DNA from: Pseudomonadota bacterium
GTDB lineage: Bacteria > Desulfobacterota > Desulfovibrionia > Desulfovibrionales > Desulfovibrionaceae
Length of the DNA stretch: 54,052 nucleotides
Direction of reading: 5' to 3'
Assembly (NCBI GenBank): GCA_023399375.1
Contig: JAEWPX010000123.1
Location: forward strand, 1-54,052
Part shown: in pieces, positions 7,590 through 16,700 of the stretch
How the letters are laid out: every line of letters starts with the position of its first letter
Position numbering within the stretch: position 1 is the first letter of the stretch
The notes under the pieces: generated by a model
Database searches by the model: none
What the model saw: only the letters and a program-made list of their open reading frames with translations
Told to the model about the DNA's origin: nothing
Program-made: the position numbers and the translations under genes

Positions 7590-8273
7590 TCAGCTCCGGG
7601 TCGGGAGCGCCAGGAAGTCCCGGACGACCTGCTCGAGGAATGCGGCCAGTTCCTCCATGGAGGGCTTGGCCTGGTTCTGGAGCAATTCGTGTTCAAAAAG
7701 CAGCGGCCGGAAGGGTCGGTTGATGGCGCTGACGAAAAGCGGTCCGGCGAGCAGGAGGTGCGCCAGGGCCGGATTGACGGGCCGTAAGCGTCCAGAGGCC
7801 ACGCCGGCGACCATGACGCGGACCGTGGCCGCGTAGACGCGGGCGTACTCGGCCACGATGGCCGGGGTCATGCGGGGCGAGCCGCCGGCCAGTTCGTGGG
7901 CCACGGTCCGGGACACCCGGTCGTCGGCGATGGCGGCCTCGGCGTGATGGCGGATGAGTTCCAAGAGCGCCTCGACGGGGTCGTCGCGGCCTTCGAGCCG
8001 TTTCTCCAAAACGTCGGCGAAGGTTTTGATGTGCCGGTAGAGCACGACCTCGTAGATCTTCTCCTTGCCGCCGATGTGATAATACAGGGTGGCCTTGTTG
8101 ACCCCGGCCCTGGCCGCGATGTCGTCCATCCGGGTTCCGGCGAAGCAGTTCTCGGCGAACAGGGTTTCGGCGGCGTCGAGAATGCGGGCCACGGTGGGGG
8201 AAGCGTAGTCGATGACAGTCCGGCGTCCGTGCTCAAGGGCTGGGGCTGTTTTGGAGGAGGGCGCTGCTTTCAA
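7590..8273 (-). CDS. TetR/AcrR-family transcriptional regulator
   Basis: This is a small-molecule-responsive repressor of 227 residues. The N-terminal helix-turn-helix is RMDDIAARAGVNKATLYYHI, preceded by RILDAAETLFAENCFAGT, the canonical TetR signature. The C-terminal ligand-binding half is divergent, as usual. It stands upstream of, and in the same direction as, the ubiD cluster. Three copies of one inverted repeat lie between it and ubiD 1, so it very probably represses that operon and is released by a pathway acid or product. The first 20 residues (MKAAPSSKTAPALEHG...) are not part of the fold, and a GTG codon after them is a possible alternative start. A 7-base stem (CCGGAGC/GCTCCGG, 7582-7599) overlaps its stop codon. 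Confidence 0.9.
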   Translation of the reverse strand: MKAAPSSKTAPALEHGRRTVIDYASPTVARILDAAETLFAENCFAGTRMDDIAARAGVNKATLYYHIGGKEKIYEVVLYRHIKTFADVLEKRLEGRDDPVEALLELIRHHAEAAIADDRVSRTVAHELAGGSPRMTPAIVAEYARVYAATVRVMVAGVASGRLRPVNPALAHLLLAGPLFVSAINRPFRPLLFEHELLQNQAKPSMEELAAFLEQVVRDFLALPTRS

Positions 8274-8651
8274 TGCTGGACTCGGAATGAGGATGGCAAA
8301 TGCACTGCTGCTCGCCAGATAGTAAGTATTGGTAGTGGGATATGGAAAATATCAACCGTAACCTAGAGCCGAACGCCATGTCGTGTCAATACGGGGGCTG
8401 GAAGGACGGGAACAAGGAGGGAGCAGGCCTGGAGTGGCCGGGCATGCGTCGGGACCAGGCTCATCGTACTGGGAGCACTTAAGAGTTGACACCTTCCCTT
8501 GTTGATTCATGGGGATCGAGGAAGGACGCTAATCGCCACCGACAGGGTGTTGGGTATTTCATGCCCTGAGTAATAATAAACCTAATCTCTCGCCCAGGGT
8601 GTAAGGGCCGATCTTCTCTCACCGGCGGCCACGCACAGGGCAAACCGCAGG
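8274..8651. other. Intergenic stretch with no recognisable gene
   Basis: The region upstream of tetR shows no open frame with a family signature on either strand. It is less GC-rich than its surroundings in places (TTGTTGATTCATGG, TAATAATAAACCTAATC). It leads into the TGGATAACC repeats and the tRNA fragment, so it may be part of an element boundary. Confidence 0.5.
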
Positions 8652-8689
8652 TGGATAACCTGGGGATTTTGGATAACCTCTGGATAACC
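8652..8689 (+). repeat. Three TGGATAACC repeats (DnaA-box-like)
   Basis: TGGATAACC occurs at 8652-8660, 8670-8678 and 8681-8689. The reverse complement GGTTATCCA contains TTATCCA, the core of a DnaA box (TTATNCACA); the first copy reads TTATCCACC. Three same-strand copies in 38 bases are unlikely by chance. They may be a replication-initiator binding cluster left by an integrated element, or binding sites for another protein. Confidence 0.45.
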
Positions 8690-8779
8690 GTCTATGGGCT
8701 TGTTTGGGTCGTTTTAGCGGGGGGGGTGTTAGCTTTTCTCAAATAAATTAAGTAATTCTATGATGTTGCAAATCCTCGT

Positions 8780-8826
8780 TCGGCCTTCTAAGCAGACGGC
8801 CGCAGGTTCGAATCCTGCCGGGGGGG
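8780..8826 (+). other. 3' half of a tRNA-Arg(UCU) gene, probable attachment-site scar
   Basis: An anticodon arm (TCGGC, loop CTTCTAA with anticodon TCT, GCAGA; one G-A mismatch), a 5-base variable loop, a perfect T arm (GCAGG-TTCGAAT-CCTGC) and a 7-base 3' acceptor strand CGGGGGG with discriminator G follow each other in the right spacing. No D arm or matching CCCCCCG 5' acceptor precedes them, so this is not a working tRNA. Integrases often use the 3' half of a tRNA gene as their crossover site and leave such a copy at one end of the element. Confidence 0.65.
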
Positions 8827-8860
8827 CGGAAACGGTGGGACGAGCGTTCACGATGCTGCT

Positions 8861-9592
8861 TCACCCGGTGGTCTTTGTCTCTTCGGCCGTATCGACGCCG
8901 GAGAGGGCGTCCATGATGGCGCCGGGATCGAGGAGCCGTATGCGTTGGCGGGAGACGGCGATGAGCCCGCGCGCCTCGAAGGCGGCCAGGGTTTCGCTGA
9001 CCGTCTGCTGGCAGGAGCCGGTCATGGCGGCGATTTGCCCCTGGGTCAGCCGAACCGGCACGTCCGCCGGCCCGCCCCTGGCCTGGGCGATCTCGTCGTG
9101 GGACAGGCACAGCAGGAGCTTTAAAAGCCGCGTCGGCACGTCGCAGGTCATGACGTTTTCCAGCTGTTCGCTGAGGTAGCGGATGCGCCGGCCGAGCACT
9201 TCGATGATGCGCCTTGCCATAAGCGGCTGGTCCAGCAGCAGGGAGAGCAGGTCGTTGCGGCGGATTTCCAGGAGCACGCCGTCGGAAAGCGCCTGGGCCG
9301 AGCACTTGCGGCGTTCGCCTCCCACCACCTCGGCCAGGCCGAACATCTCGCCGGCAGAACGGATGAAAAACGTGGGCTCTTTGCCGTGCAGCGACACCCG
9401 GAAGATTTTGACCGAGCCCTGATCCAGGTAAAACGAGCGGTCGCAACGGTCGTTTTCGAAAAACACGATAGCGTTTTTTTTGAGCCGCCGCACGGACGCG
9501 AACTTGCGGAAGGCCTCGAACTCGCGTTCCAGACCGTCGAAGAAGCCGCCCTTGATCAGGTGCCATTGCAGGGAGGATTCGCGCAGGGCCAT
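8861..9592 (-). CDS. Crp/Fnr-family transcriptional regulator
   Basis: This is a 243-residue regulator with an N-terminal cyclic-nucleotide-binding-type barrel (FYLDQGSVKIFRVSLHGKEP, then SAGEMFGLAEVVGG) and a C-terminal winged helix (LTQGQIAAMTGSCQQTVSET). It lacks the N-terminal cysteine cluster of true Fnr and so does not look like an iron-sulfur oxygen sensor. The RxS cyclic-nucleotide motif is not clear either, so the effector is unknown. It is the last gene of a leftward group with the AprA/B-like pair and the anion transporter, 125 bases beyond the ferredoxin, and may control that group. Confidence 0.88.
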   Translation of the reverse strand: MALRESSLQWHLIKGGFFDGLEREFEAFRKFASVRRLKKNAIVFFENDRCDRSFYLDQGSVKIFRVSLHGKEPTFFIRSAGEMFGLAEVVGGERRKCSAQALSDGVLLEIRRNDLLSLLLDQPLMARRIIEVLGRRIRYLSEQLENVMTCDVPTRLLKLLLCLSHDEIAQARGGPADVPVRLTQGQIAAMTGSCQQTVSETLAAFEARGLIAVSRQRIRLLDPGAIMDALSGVDTAEETKTTG

Positions 9593-9627
9593 ACTCCATC
9601 ATAGGGGCCTTTGCCGCCAGGTCAAGG

Positions 9628-9654
9628 CGGCGGCCGGCCGCCGTCGGAAGACGG
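9628..9654. promoter_or_regulatory. GC-rich tandem hairpins between the AprB-like gene and the Crp/Fnr gene
   Basis: A perfect 16-base palindrome (CGGCGGCCGGCCGCCG, 9628-9643) is followed by a CCGTC-GGAA-GACGG stem-loop at 9641-9654. There is no T tract on either side, so it is not a classical intrinsic terminator. It could slow transcription or protect the 3' end of the upstream transcript. Confidence 0.3.
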
Positions 9655-9717
9655 ACGCCCGGCCGCCGGCCATGACGACCCCCTGGCCATGCCGGAAGGG
9701 AGCTTCCGGGAGGCGGG

Positions 9718-10047
9718 TTAATCCTTGACGTCCAACCGGTTGCGATACTTGTAGGTCACGGTCTCGCCATGTATGTCCGTGCACTTCCAGGTGATGGAGT
9801 TCTTGCCCATGATGGGGACAAGCCGCGCCTTGTGGTAGCCGAGCTGGTAGGGCATGCGCGTTTCGATGGCGTGTCGCGGACACATTTTCACGCAGGACAT
9901 GCAGTCCCAGCAGTCGCGGGTGGCGTGGCAGTGAGATTTGCCGTCCGGCCCCACGTACAGGAGGTCGCCCGGGCAGGCCTCTTCGCAGAACGATTCTTCG
10001 CGGCCGGCGCAGCCGTTGCATTTTTTCGGATCGATGATGGGTGGCAT
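9718..10047 (-). CDS. AprB-like dicluster ferredoxin
   Basis: This is a 109-residue iron-sulfur protein. KKCNGCAGREESFCEEACP and RDCWDCMSCVKMCPRHAIET supply two sets of four cysteines for two [4Fe-4S] clusters. The insertion between the first Cys pairs and the C-terminal strand-rich tail (ITWKCTDIHGETVTYKYRNR) match the beta subunit of adenylylsulfate reductase rather than an ordinary ferredoxin. It follows the AprA-like flavoprotein by 12 bases and has a strong GGAGG site. It should pass electrons to or from that flavoprotein. Because the gene context differs from the sulfate-reduction aprBA locus (transporter and regulator, no sat or qmo genes), I call it a paralogue, not AprB itself. Confidence 0.85.
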   Translation of the reverse strand: MPPIIDPKKCNGCAGREESFCEEACPGDLLYVGPDGKSHCHATRDCWDCMSCVKMCPRHAIETRMPYQLGYHKARLVPIMGKNSITWKCTDIHGETVTYKYRNRLDVKD

Positions 10048-10059
10048 GGCTTCCTCCGT

Positions 10060-11817
10060 TTAGGGCTTGTAACGGTCGCCCGGCACGAGCTGCTCGTAGG
10101 GCCGGGTGAAGGTTTCGATTTCGCCGGTAGCCAGATTTTTTCTGCTTTCCACATGGCAGTCATAGGCCGGGTCCGTTTCGGGATAGTCCGAGCGGGTTTG
10201 CCAGCCCTGCCAGCGGGTCTCCTTGCGAAAGCGCAGGTGGTGGCACAGCACCTCGGCCACATCGATGCGGTCGATGACCTCGTGGACGGCCATCAGGTCG
10301 TGCAGGTCGCCGGCCCGCAGGTATTTGGTCTGGTCGCGCAGCATGGCGAGGTGCCTCAGGGCATAGTCCAGGCGCTCCTCGTTGGTGCGGTAGAACTGGC
10401 TTGTGCCGCCCGCGTATTCGTCCATGAGCCGTTGCAGACGTTCCTCCATTTCCAGGGCGCGCAGGCCGTCGAAATCTTCGCCGCGCAGGAGCGGCGCGAA
10501 GACGCGGGCCTTTTCCGCCTCCAGCTGGGCGGCGTCCGGCTCGGGCAGCTCCAGCTCCCGGATGTAGGCCGCCGCGCCGCGAAGCGCGAGCTTGCCCTCG
10601 GCGGCGCAGCCGCCCACGAACTTGTTGGGATTGCCGCCGGCCGTCTCGCCGGCCGCGAACAGCCCCGGCACGGTGGTCATGCGCGCCAAGTCCACCCAGA
10701 AGCCGGACTGGGTGTGCCCGCCGACGATATACGGGTCGGAGCCGTAGATTTCGATGGGCTCCTTGACCGGGTCCTGGCCGCGGCTGGCCAGGAAGAGCAC
10801 GAAGCTCGGGCGTTCGTTGAGGTAGTCCGTCATCATCCGGCCGGCCAGTTCGGGGTCCATGCCGCGCGTGTCGCAGTAGGTGGGGCCGCGCCCGGCCAGC
10901 CATTCCTCCATGGGGGCGTTGGCCCGGATGTAGCGCGGGGCCTTGTCCGCGCCGAGGTGGGCGTAGCGGCTTTGCATGATGCGCTCGCCCTTGGCGTTGA
11001 TGATGGGGGCCTTGTAGCCCACGGAAATCGTGTCCACCGGACCGCAGAAGTCCTTGGTGCGCGTGGCCACCCAGCGCTGCTCCATGGAGGTCATTTCCGC
11101 GCCCTGGCGGATGCCCACGGCATAGCCCGTGCCCACGCAGTAGGGGCACATCCAGATCTGGTGATGACTGTCCGTGGCGTCGGCGGTGTAGCTTTTATAG
11201 AGCCCGGCCGCACCGCCGGTGGCGTTGATGGTGGCCTTGGCCCGGAATACGTAGAATTTGCCGTCGCGCACGCCGAAACCAAGCGCACCGATGCAGCGCG
11301 GGCCGTCCATGAGCAGTTGCGTGCAGGCCACGCGGTTGTAGACCTCCGCCCCGGCTTCCAGGGCTTTTTCGGCCATGATGGGTTTGAGCTGTTCGCCGTG
11401 GATGGAGATGTCCCAGGCGCCCCGGTAGCGGATCTTGCCGGCCTCGTCGCGCAGGATGGGCAGGCCCCAGCGCTCCAGGTCGTCCACGGACTCGTTGAGC
11501 TCCCGGGCGTTGGACAGGGCCAGGTCCTCGCGGATGGGGCCGCCGCCGACCTGGGAGCGGCACCAGCGCACGAGGTCTTCCGGAGTCTTGCCTTCGGGGA
11601 TGTAGGTGTTGATGGCGTCCATGCCGGCGGAGCAGGCTCCGGAGCGCATGATGTGGGCCTTTTCCATGATGACCACTTTGAGCGTGGGGTCGATCTTGGC
11701 CGCTTCCACGGCCGAGAAGCAGCCGGCGTTGCCGCCGCCGATAATCAGGATGTCGCAGTCCACTCGGACGGTTTCCACGGCTTCGAGACCGGGAGGGTTG
11801 GGGGCCATGCGAGGCAT
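10060..11817 (-). CDS. AprA-like FAD flavoprotein (fumarate reductase / APS reductase alpha family)
   Basis: This 585-residue protein belongs to the succinate dehydrogenase/fumarate reductase/AprA flavoprotein family. It starts with a Rossmann FAD site (CDILIIGGGNAGCFSAVEAA) and has MRSGACSAGMDAINTY, ATINATGGAAGLYKSY, PGLFAAGETAGGN and the AprA-type C-terminal RFRKETRWQGWQTRSDYPE. I chose ATG at 11817 because AAGGAG is 8 bases upstream; an upstream extension overlaps the transporter gene. With the AprB-like ferredoxin it forms a two-subunit oxidoreductase. The adjacent DASS anion transporter suggests that the substrate is an imported anion (dicarboxylate, sulfonate or similar) rather than APS. 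The reaction is not determined. Confidence 0.85.
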   Translation of the reverse strand: MPRMAPNPPGLEAVETVRVDCDILIIGGGNAGCFSAVEAAKIDPTLKVVIMEKAHIMRSGACSAGMDAINTYIPEGKTPEDLVRWCRSQVGGGPIREDLALSNARELNESVDDLERWGLPILRDEAGKIRYRGAWDISIHGEQLKPIMAEKALEAGAEVYNRVACTQLLMDGPRCIGALGFGVRDGKFYVFRAKATINATGGAAGLYKSYTADATDSHHQIWMCPYCVGTGYAVGIRQGAEMTSMEQRWVATRTKDFCGPVDTISVGYKAPIINAKGERIMQSRYAHLGADKAPRYIRANAPMEEWLAGRGPTYCDTRGMDPELAGRMMTDYLNERPSFVLFLASRGQDPVKEPIEIYGSDPYIVGGHTQSGFWVDLARMTTVPGLFAAGETAGGNPNKFVGGCAAEGKLALRGAAAYIRELELPEPDAAQLEAEKARVFAPLLRGEDFDGLRALEMEERLQRLMDEYAGGTSQFYRTNEERLDYALRHLAMLRDQTKYLRAGDLHDLMAVHEVIDRIDVAEVLCHHLRFRKETRWQGWQTRSDYPETDPAYDCHVESRKNLATGEIETFTRPYEQLVPGDRYKP

Positions 11818-11863
11818 TGTCGTTTCTCCTTGTCGCCTTTCGGGGACGGAAAGGGGTTGCTGG

Positions 11864-13420
11864 TTAATAAGGCCAGGGGGCGGCCGGATTCCAGACGGGC
11901 AGGCCGAACAGGGCGTACCAGGGGGCCATGACGCAGATGCCGAAGGCGATGGCCAAAAGGACGCAGATCCAGCCGGACTTGGCATAGTCGGCCGTGGAGA
12001 AGGTGCCGGTGCCGTAGGCGATGACCGCCGCCGTGATCTGGGTGGGCAGCAGGTAGGCGAAGGTGTCCACGTTGCAGATGAGAAGCGTTAAGGCCACGGG
12101 GTGCAAGCCGAGCTTGGGCCCCATGGCGAAGACGATGGGGGCGAGCATGGCCACGGCGGCGACGTTGGAAAGCATACCCAGACGCAGGATTTGCGTGCCG
12201 AGCATCATGACGGCCAGGGTCTGCCACCAGCCCATGCCCTGAACCAGGCCATGGATGTGCTCGGCCGTCCAGCCGGCCAGGCCGGACTTGGTCATGGCGT
12301 CGGTCATGGTGATGGCCCCGCCCAAAAGCAGGAAGGTGCCCCATATGGTGCGGTCCTGCACGGCCTTCCACTTGAAGGGGAACAGGCCGGGGATAAAAAG
12401 AATCATGATGCCGACAAGGCCGATGACGCCGAGTTGGTAGTGGTGCAGGACGAGGGGGCTTCCCTTGCCGGTCATAAAAAGGACGCCGACCAGGGCGAAG
12501 ACGGCGAGCATGGCCTTTTCGGCGCGACTCATGGGCCCGAGCGCCTTGTGCTGGCGGTGGATTTGCTCATGGCCGCCGGCGATGTCCACCCCGTCGGTCT
12601 TGAAGTGGATGCGCACCCACCATTGGGTCAGGGCGAACATGATGAGGTAGGGGGCCTGCAGGAGCATCCAGTTGAAGTAGCCGAGATTCCTGAAACCGTT
12701 TTTCTCGAAAAGACCGGTCATGATGAGGTTGGGCATATGTCCCGTGAGGATGAAAAGGCCCGAAATCATGCTGGCGTAGACCATGGACTGGATGACGATG
12801 GCTTTTTTGGCCTCGCGTTCGCGGGGCGTGTCGCCCAAAATGCCGGTGATGCCCTGGACCACGGGCATGATCGTGGCGGCCCGGGCGTTGGCCGCCGGGA
12901 TGAGGAAGGCCAGGACCAGGTTGACCCCGAACATGCCCCAGATGATGCGGCCAACCGTCGAGGCCTTGATCTTGTCGAGGATGGCCAGGGCGATGCGCTT
13001 GTCCATGCCGAGCAGTTGGATAATGGCCCCGGTGAAGAAGGCGAACAGGCACAGCCAGACCTCGTGGGTGGTAAATCCCGAAAAGATCTGCCCCATGGGA
13101 GGGTTGCCATTGGTCCAGGGAAGCGCCTGGGTCAGGATGAGGAGCGTGGGGATGGAAATGCCGGTGATGCCCACGGGCATGGCTTCCGAGACCCACATGA
13201 TCGAGGCCCAGACCAGGATGGCCAGCACCGACATCCCTTCCCGGGAAAGTCCCTCGGGCAGGGGCAACAGGAAATTGAGGCAGGCGAAAGCGGCCCAGGC
13301 CGCGCCGTAGCCTGCCCAGGTGACGCGCGGGCTTCGCCCGCACAGGGTGAGGTTTTCGGAAATGTAGGTTCCGATCCCTCCCCGGCATTCGTTGATGGTC
13401 GCGACGGACCCGTTGGCCAT
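11864..13420 (-). CDS. DASS/SLC13-family anion:sodium symporter
   Basis: This is an inner-membrane transporter of 518 residues with about a dozen hydrophobic segments. ITGISIPTLLILTQALPW, AFLIPAANARAATIMPVV, SMVYASMISGLFILTGHMPN and TFLLLGGAITMTDAM are typical of the divalent anion:Na+ symporter family, which moves dicarboxylates, citrate, sulfate or sulfonates. It starts at ATG 13420 behind GGAGGTGG. It is the first gene of a leftward operon with the AprA-like and AprB-like genes, with a gap of only 46 bases to the flavoprotein. The context predicts that it imports the substrate of that oxidoreductase. Confidence 0.9.
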   Translation of the reverse strand: MANGSVATINECRGGIGTYISENLTLCGRSPRVTWAGYGAAWAAFACLNFLLPLPEGLSREGMSVLAILVWASIMWVSEAMPVGITGISIPTLLILTQALPWTNGNPPMGQIFSGFTTHEVWLCLFAFFTGAIIQLLGMDKRIALAILDKIKASTVGRIIWGMFGVNLVLAFLIPAANARAATIMPVVQGITGILGDTPREREAKKAIVIQSMVYASMISGLFILTGHMPNLIMTGLFEKNGFRNLGYFNWMLLQAPYLIMFALTQWWVRIHFKTDGVDIAGGHEQIHRQHKALGPMSRAEKAMLAVFALVGVLFMTGKGSPLVLHHYQLGVIGLVGIMILFIPGLFPFKWKAVQDRTIWGTFLLLGGAITMTDAMTKSGLAGWTAEHIHGLVQGMGWWQTLAVMMLGTQILRLGMLSNVAAVAMLAPIVFAMGPKLGLHPVALTLLICNVDTFAYLLPTQITAAVIAYGTGTFSTADYAKSGWICVLLAIAFGICVMAPWYALFGLPVWNPAAPWPY

Positions 13421-13604
13421 ACTCCACCTCCGGTATTCGCCTTTGCGGCGAGATGGCGGAGCCTAGACCGACCGGGACAGGAGGACTATCGCGGGGACGA
13501 TAAAGCGTGGAAGAAGCCTGGTCGACACCGAACACAGGCCGCTCGGCAGCGGTCGGGAGGGACGGACAGTTGGAGAGGGCACTCGTGGCGCTGTTCTCAA
13601 AAAG

Positions 13605-13795
13605 GGAGACTGTCCAAGAATACCGTGAGGATGTGCTTAAGCTGCACTACGAACGCCGTGTCCAGCCACGCCCCATGCTTGGCGCATTTGTTCCGTCCTT
13701 GGAGAGACGCCTTGAGGAGGAGAAAAACCTTCCGCAAAGGCAGCGTCGTTCTGCAAAACGGCTTTATGAGGAGACCACGCGGTTTCGACCCTGTC
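13605..13795 (+). pseudogene. IS21-type istA transposase remnant
   Basis: On the plus strand RLSKNTVRMCL resembles the helix-turn-helix of IS21 transposases. After a frame change near 13640 the sequence continues as YERRVQPRPMLGAFVPSLER and then RRSAKRLYEETTRF, matching the istA segment usually read as PKLDPYxPYLxxRL...SAKRLYEEI. Nothing of the DDE catalytic core or of istB is present. The remnant overlaps the 3' end of the large kinase gene on the other strand. No other gene is seen in the 13421-13763 gap. Confidence 0.45.
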
Positions 13796-16700
13796 TTTTG
13801 GCCTCATAAAGATTGGCGTCGGCGGCTTGGACGAGGCTCTCGGCGGAGCAAGCTCCCGAGGGAACGCAACTCGCCACGCCGATGCTCACGGTCACCACTT
13901 TCGCCGTCGGACTTTTCTCGTGGGCAATGGCGAGCTTCAGGATGCTTGCACACAAATTGCCCGCCACATTTCGGGCGCTGTCGCCTACCAGGTTGGGCAG
14001 GATGACGGCGAATTCCTCGCCCCCGTAGCGCGCGACCAGCTCACCGGCCCGCTTGGCCGTGGAGGCGATGGCCACGGCGATGCGGCGAAGGCACTCGTCC
14101 CCCATGTGGTGCCCCAGATGGTCATTGTACGCCTTGAAATGATCGACATCGATCATAAACAGGGTCAAGGACGACGCGTTTCGCTTGGCCCGGTTCCACT
14201 CGCTCTCCAAGACGGCGTCGAATTTCCGGCGGTTGGCGATGCCGGTCAGGCCGTCGCAATCGCTTAAACGCTGGAGTTTTTCGTTGGCCTCCGAGAGTTC
14301 CTGCGTCCTTTCCCGGACTTGGCGTTCCAGTTCCTGGCTGTAAGCCTCCCGCAAACGTTCCGACTGTTTTTGCGCGGTCACGTCGCGTAAAATGCCTTGG
14401 TAGCCGAGGAGCTGCCCCTGGCCGTCCCGACGCAGGTTTGCTGTCAGGACGGCCTCGATTTGCTCCCCGTTCTTGCGGCGCAGCACGGCCTCAAAGCCGC
14501 TGACCATTCCGGCGGCTTCGATGGTCCGTCGGAATTGACTGCGCTGCCGGGGATCAACGTACAAGTCGGGCATCGAGAACGTGAGCATCTCCTCGCGGGT
14601 GTAGCCGAAAATGGTCATGCAGGCCGGATTCACATCCACTATCCGTCCTTCCGGCGAGGTGAGGAAGATAAGGTCGCTGGCTCCCTCGAAGACACTGCGG
14701 TAGCGCTGCTCGCTGGCCGCAAGGCTCCCGTAGAGCTTGGCGTTTTCGATGGAGATGGCGGCCTGGGTCGAGAGCGTCTTGACAATCTGCGTCCGCTCCA
14801 CGGCGAAGACACCGGGGTAGAGGTTATTCTCCAGGTACAAGACGCCGCTCAAGCGGTTCTGGGCCAACAACGGCACGCACATGACGGAACGAACATTGCG
14901 GCGCAGCACATGCGGGTCCTGCCGGAAGGTGGGGTGCTGCCCTGCATCGTGGAGCACGACTTCAAGCCTGCTGCGGATGACGTACCGAACGATGGCTTCG
15001 CTGACCAAAAGCGAGCCTTCCAGCGGGCTGTTTTCCTGAGCTGGAACAGACTGTTCCACCGTGGCCATGGCTGCCACGGACCAGTCGTGCTCATCGGGCA
15101 GCAGGAGCAGCCCCTGCTCCGCCCCGGCGTTCTCAATGACGCTGGTCATGATGACCTGCAGCAGCGAGTCCAGGCGTATTTCCCTGGAAATCGCCAGGGT
15201 GGCCTTGAGGAGGCTGCCGATGTCGATGAAGTTCGACAGAGAGTTTGGTTGTATGTCGGACTTTGAGCCGAACGACGTTGCCTGGTTGAAAACGGCGGCT
15301 GGCGAGACGGCTGCGGTTCGCCTGTCCAGCGCTTCCCGCAGCCTGAGGACCTTGGCGTGCGCTCCCCAACGGTAGTAATTGAAACTGGCGTCCTCAAGGA
15401 AGGCCCTGGACGAATCAAGGTTCCCCAGGGCGCGATGCACCTGCTCCGCGCGCTCTCGGGACAAGGCCACGCCCCGGGGCTGTTTGTACTTCTGGGCCAT
15501 GGTCGCGGCCTGTTCAAAGAGATCCAGCGCCTCCTTTGCGCGCCCGGCCAACCGGGCCTGCTCGGCACGCAACAGCCGCTCCTGCCAGGCGTAGTTCTCC
15601 GGGCAATTGCGCGCCCATACCGCGAATTCGGCCAGGGAAGCCTGGAAACAGGCGGCCATGACCTCGCGCTCGGACTCCGGCGCTTCTTCCAGAAGCGACG
15701 CCGCGGCCAAGGCCCGGTAGAAGCTGAAAACCGTGGTCTCGTAGAGGATGGGAATATAGCGCATCCAGTCCGCATGCGCCTGGGCCAAACGCCAAGCCTC
15801 ATGCATCTCTCCGAAAAGAAAAAGCAGTTGGAGCTTGGAAGTGAGGAAATAGGCCAGACCATGACCGAACAGGGTGTCGGGGGCCTGCCAGAGTCCCAGG
15901 TGGGCGTTTTCGTCGATTTCCCGGGTGCTGAGCGAAACCGGGTCTGGGCGCTCGCCCTTCAGATTGAGCAGGAACAGGTTGCAGAACCGTTCGCTCAAAA
16001 GGAATGGCGAGCCGCGCTTTGCATAAAAAGCAAGGCTGATTTCGCTTTCCTCCAAGGCTTTGTCCACGGTCGCCGCCGCCAGCACCGTCTTGGGAATCAT
16101 GGTGCGCGCGTACCCGGCGAACACCATGTTGCCGTTCTCGATCCCGTACTGGTAGGCGCGCTTGTACATGTCGATCTGCTCCTCCAGCGGCAGGAACCAG
16201 TGCATGGCGCACACCGCGTAGAGGAAGGTGATCTGGGCCCGGATGCGGGGGTTGGGGAAGCGTTCGATGAGCTGCATGGCCAGCGTGCCCAGCTCGAAGG
16301 CGCTGCGGTAATCCTGCCGCTCCTGCACGATCACCACCGTGACCCAGGCGAAACCGATGGCGGACAGGCCGTTGTGCCCATGGCGCATGGAGCGGACGAC
16401 CACCTCCAGAACCAGAATCGGAAACAGCGTCGGGAGGGCGATGTAGGCGCCGTCCGTCAGAATCGCCATGAGCCGGATGACGCTGTCCTGTTCGGGGTCC
16501 GCCACGTTCGGGATGTGGATCAGGTCCTTGATGGGCCGTGGCCCGAGAAGCTCGGTGTAGTCCTCCATGAGCGCGGCGAAGCGGGTCTTCAGGCCGGGGC
16601 CGTCGTCGGCCTGGGGAAGGGGCACGCCGAAGAGCGACAGGGCGTCCCTGGCCCTGTCCATCATCGCGTTGTATTTTCCCAGTTGGTTGTATTGAATCAG

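Noticed and set aside
8760..8830. Complete tRNA-Arg gene
   Set aside because: There is no D arm or 5' acceptor strand upstream of the anticodon arm, so only a 3' fragment can be claimed.
9769..11931. Long open frame (about 720 codons) on the plus strand opposite the AprA-like gene
   Set aside because: It is the GC-rich antisense shadow of the flavoprotein: no family motifs, no ribosome site, and the minus-strand frame has clear FAD and AprA features.
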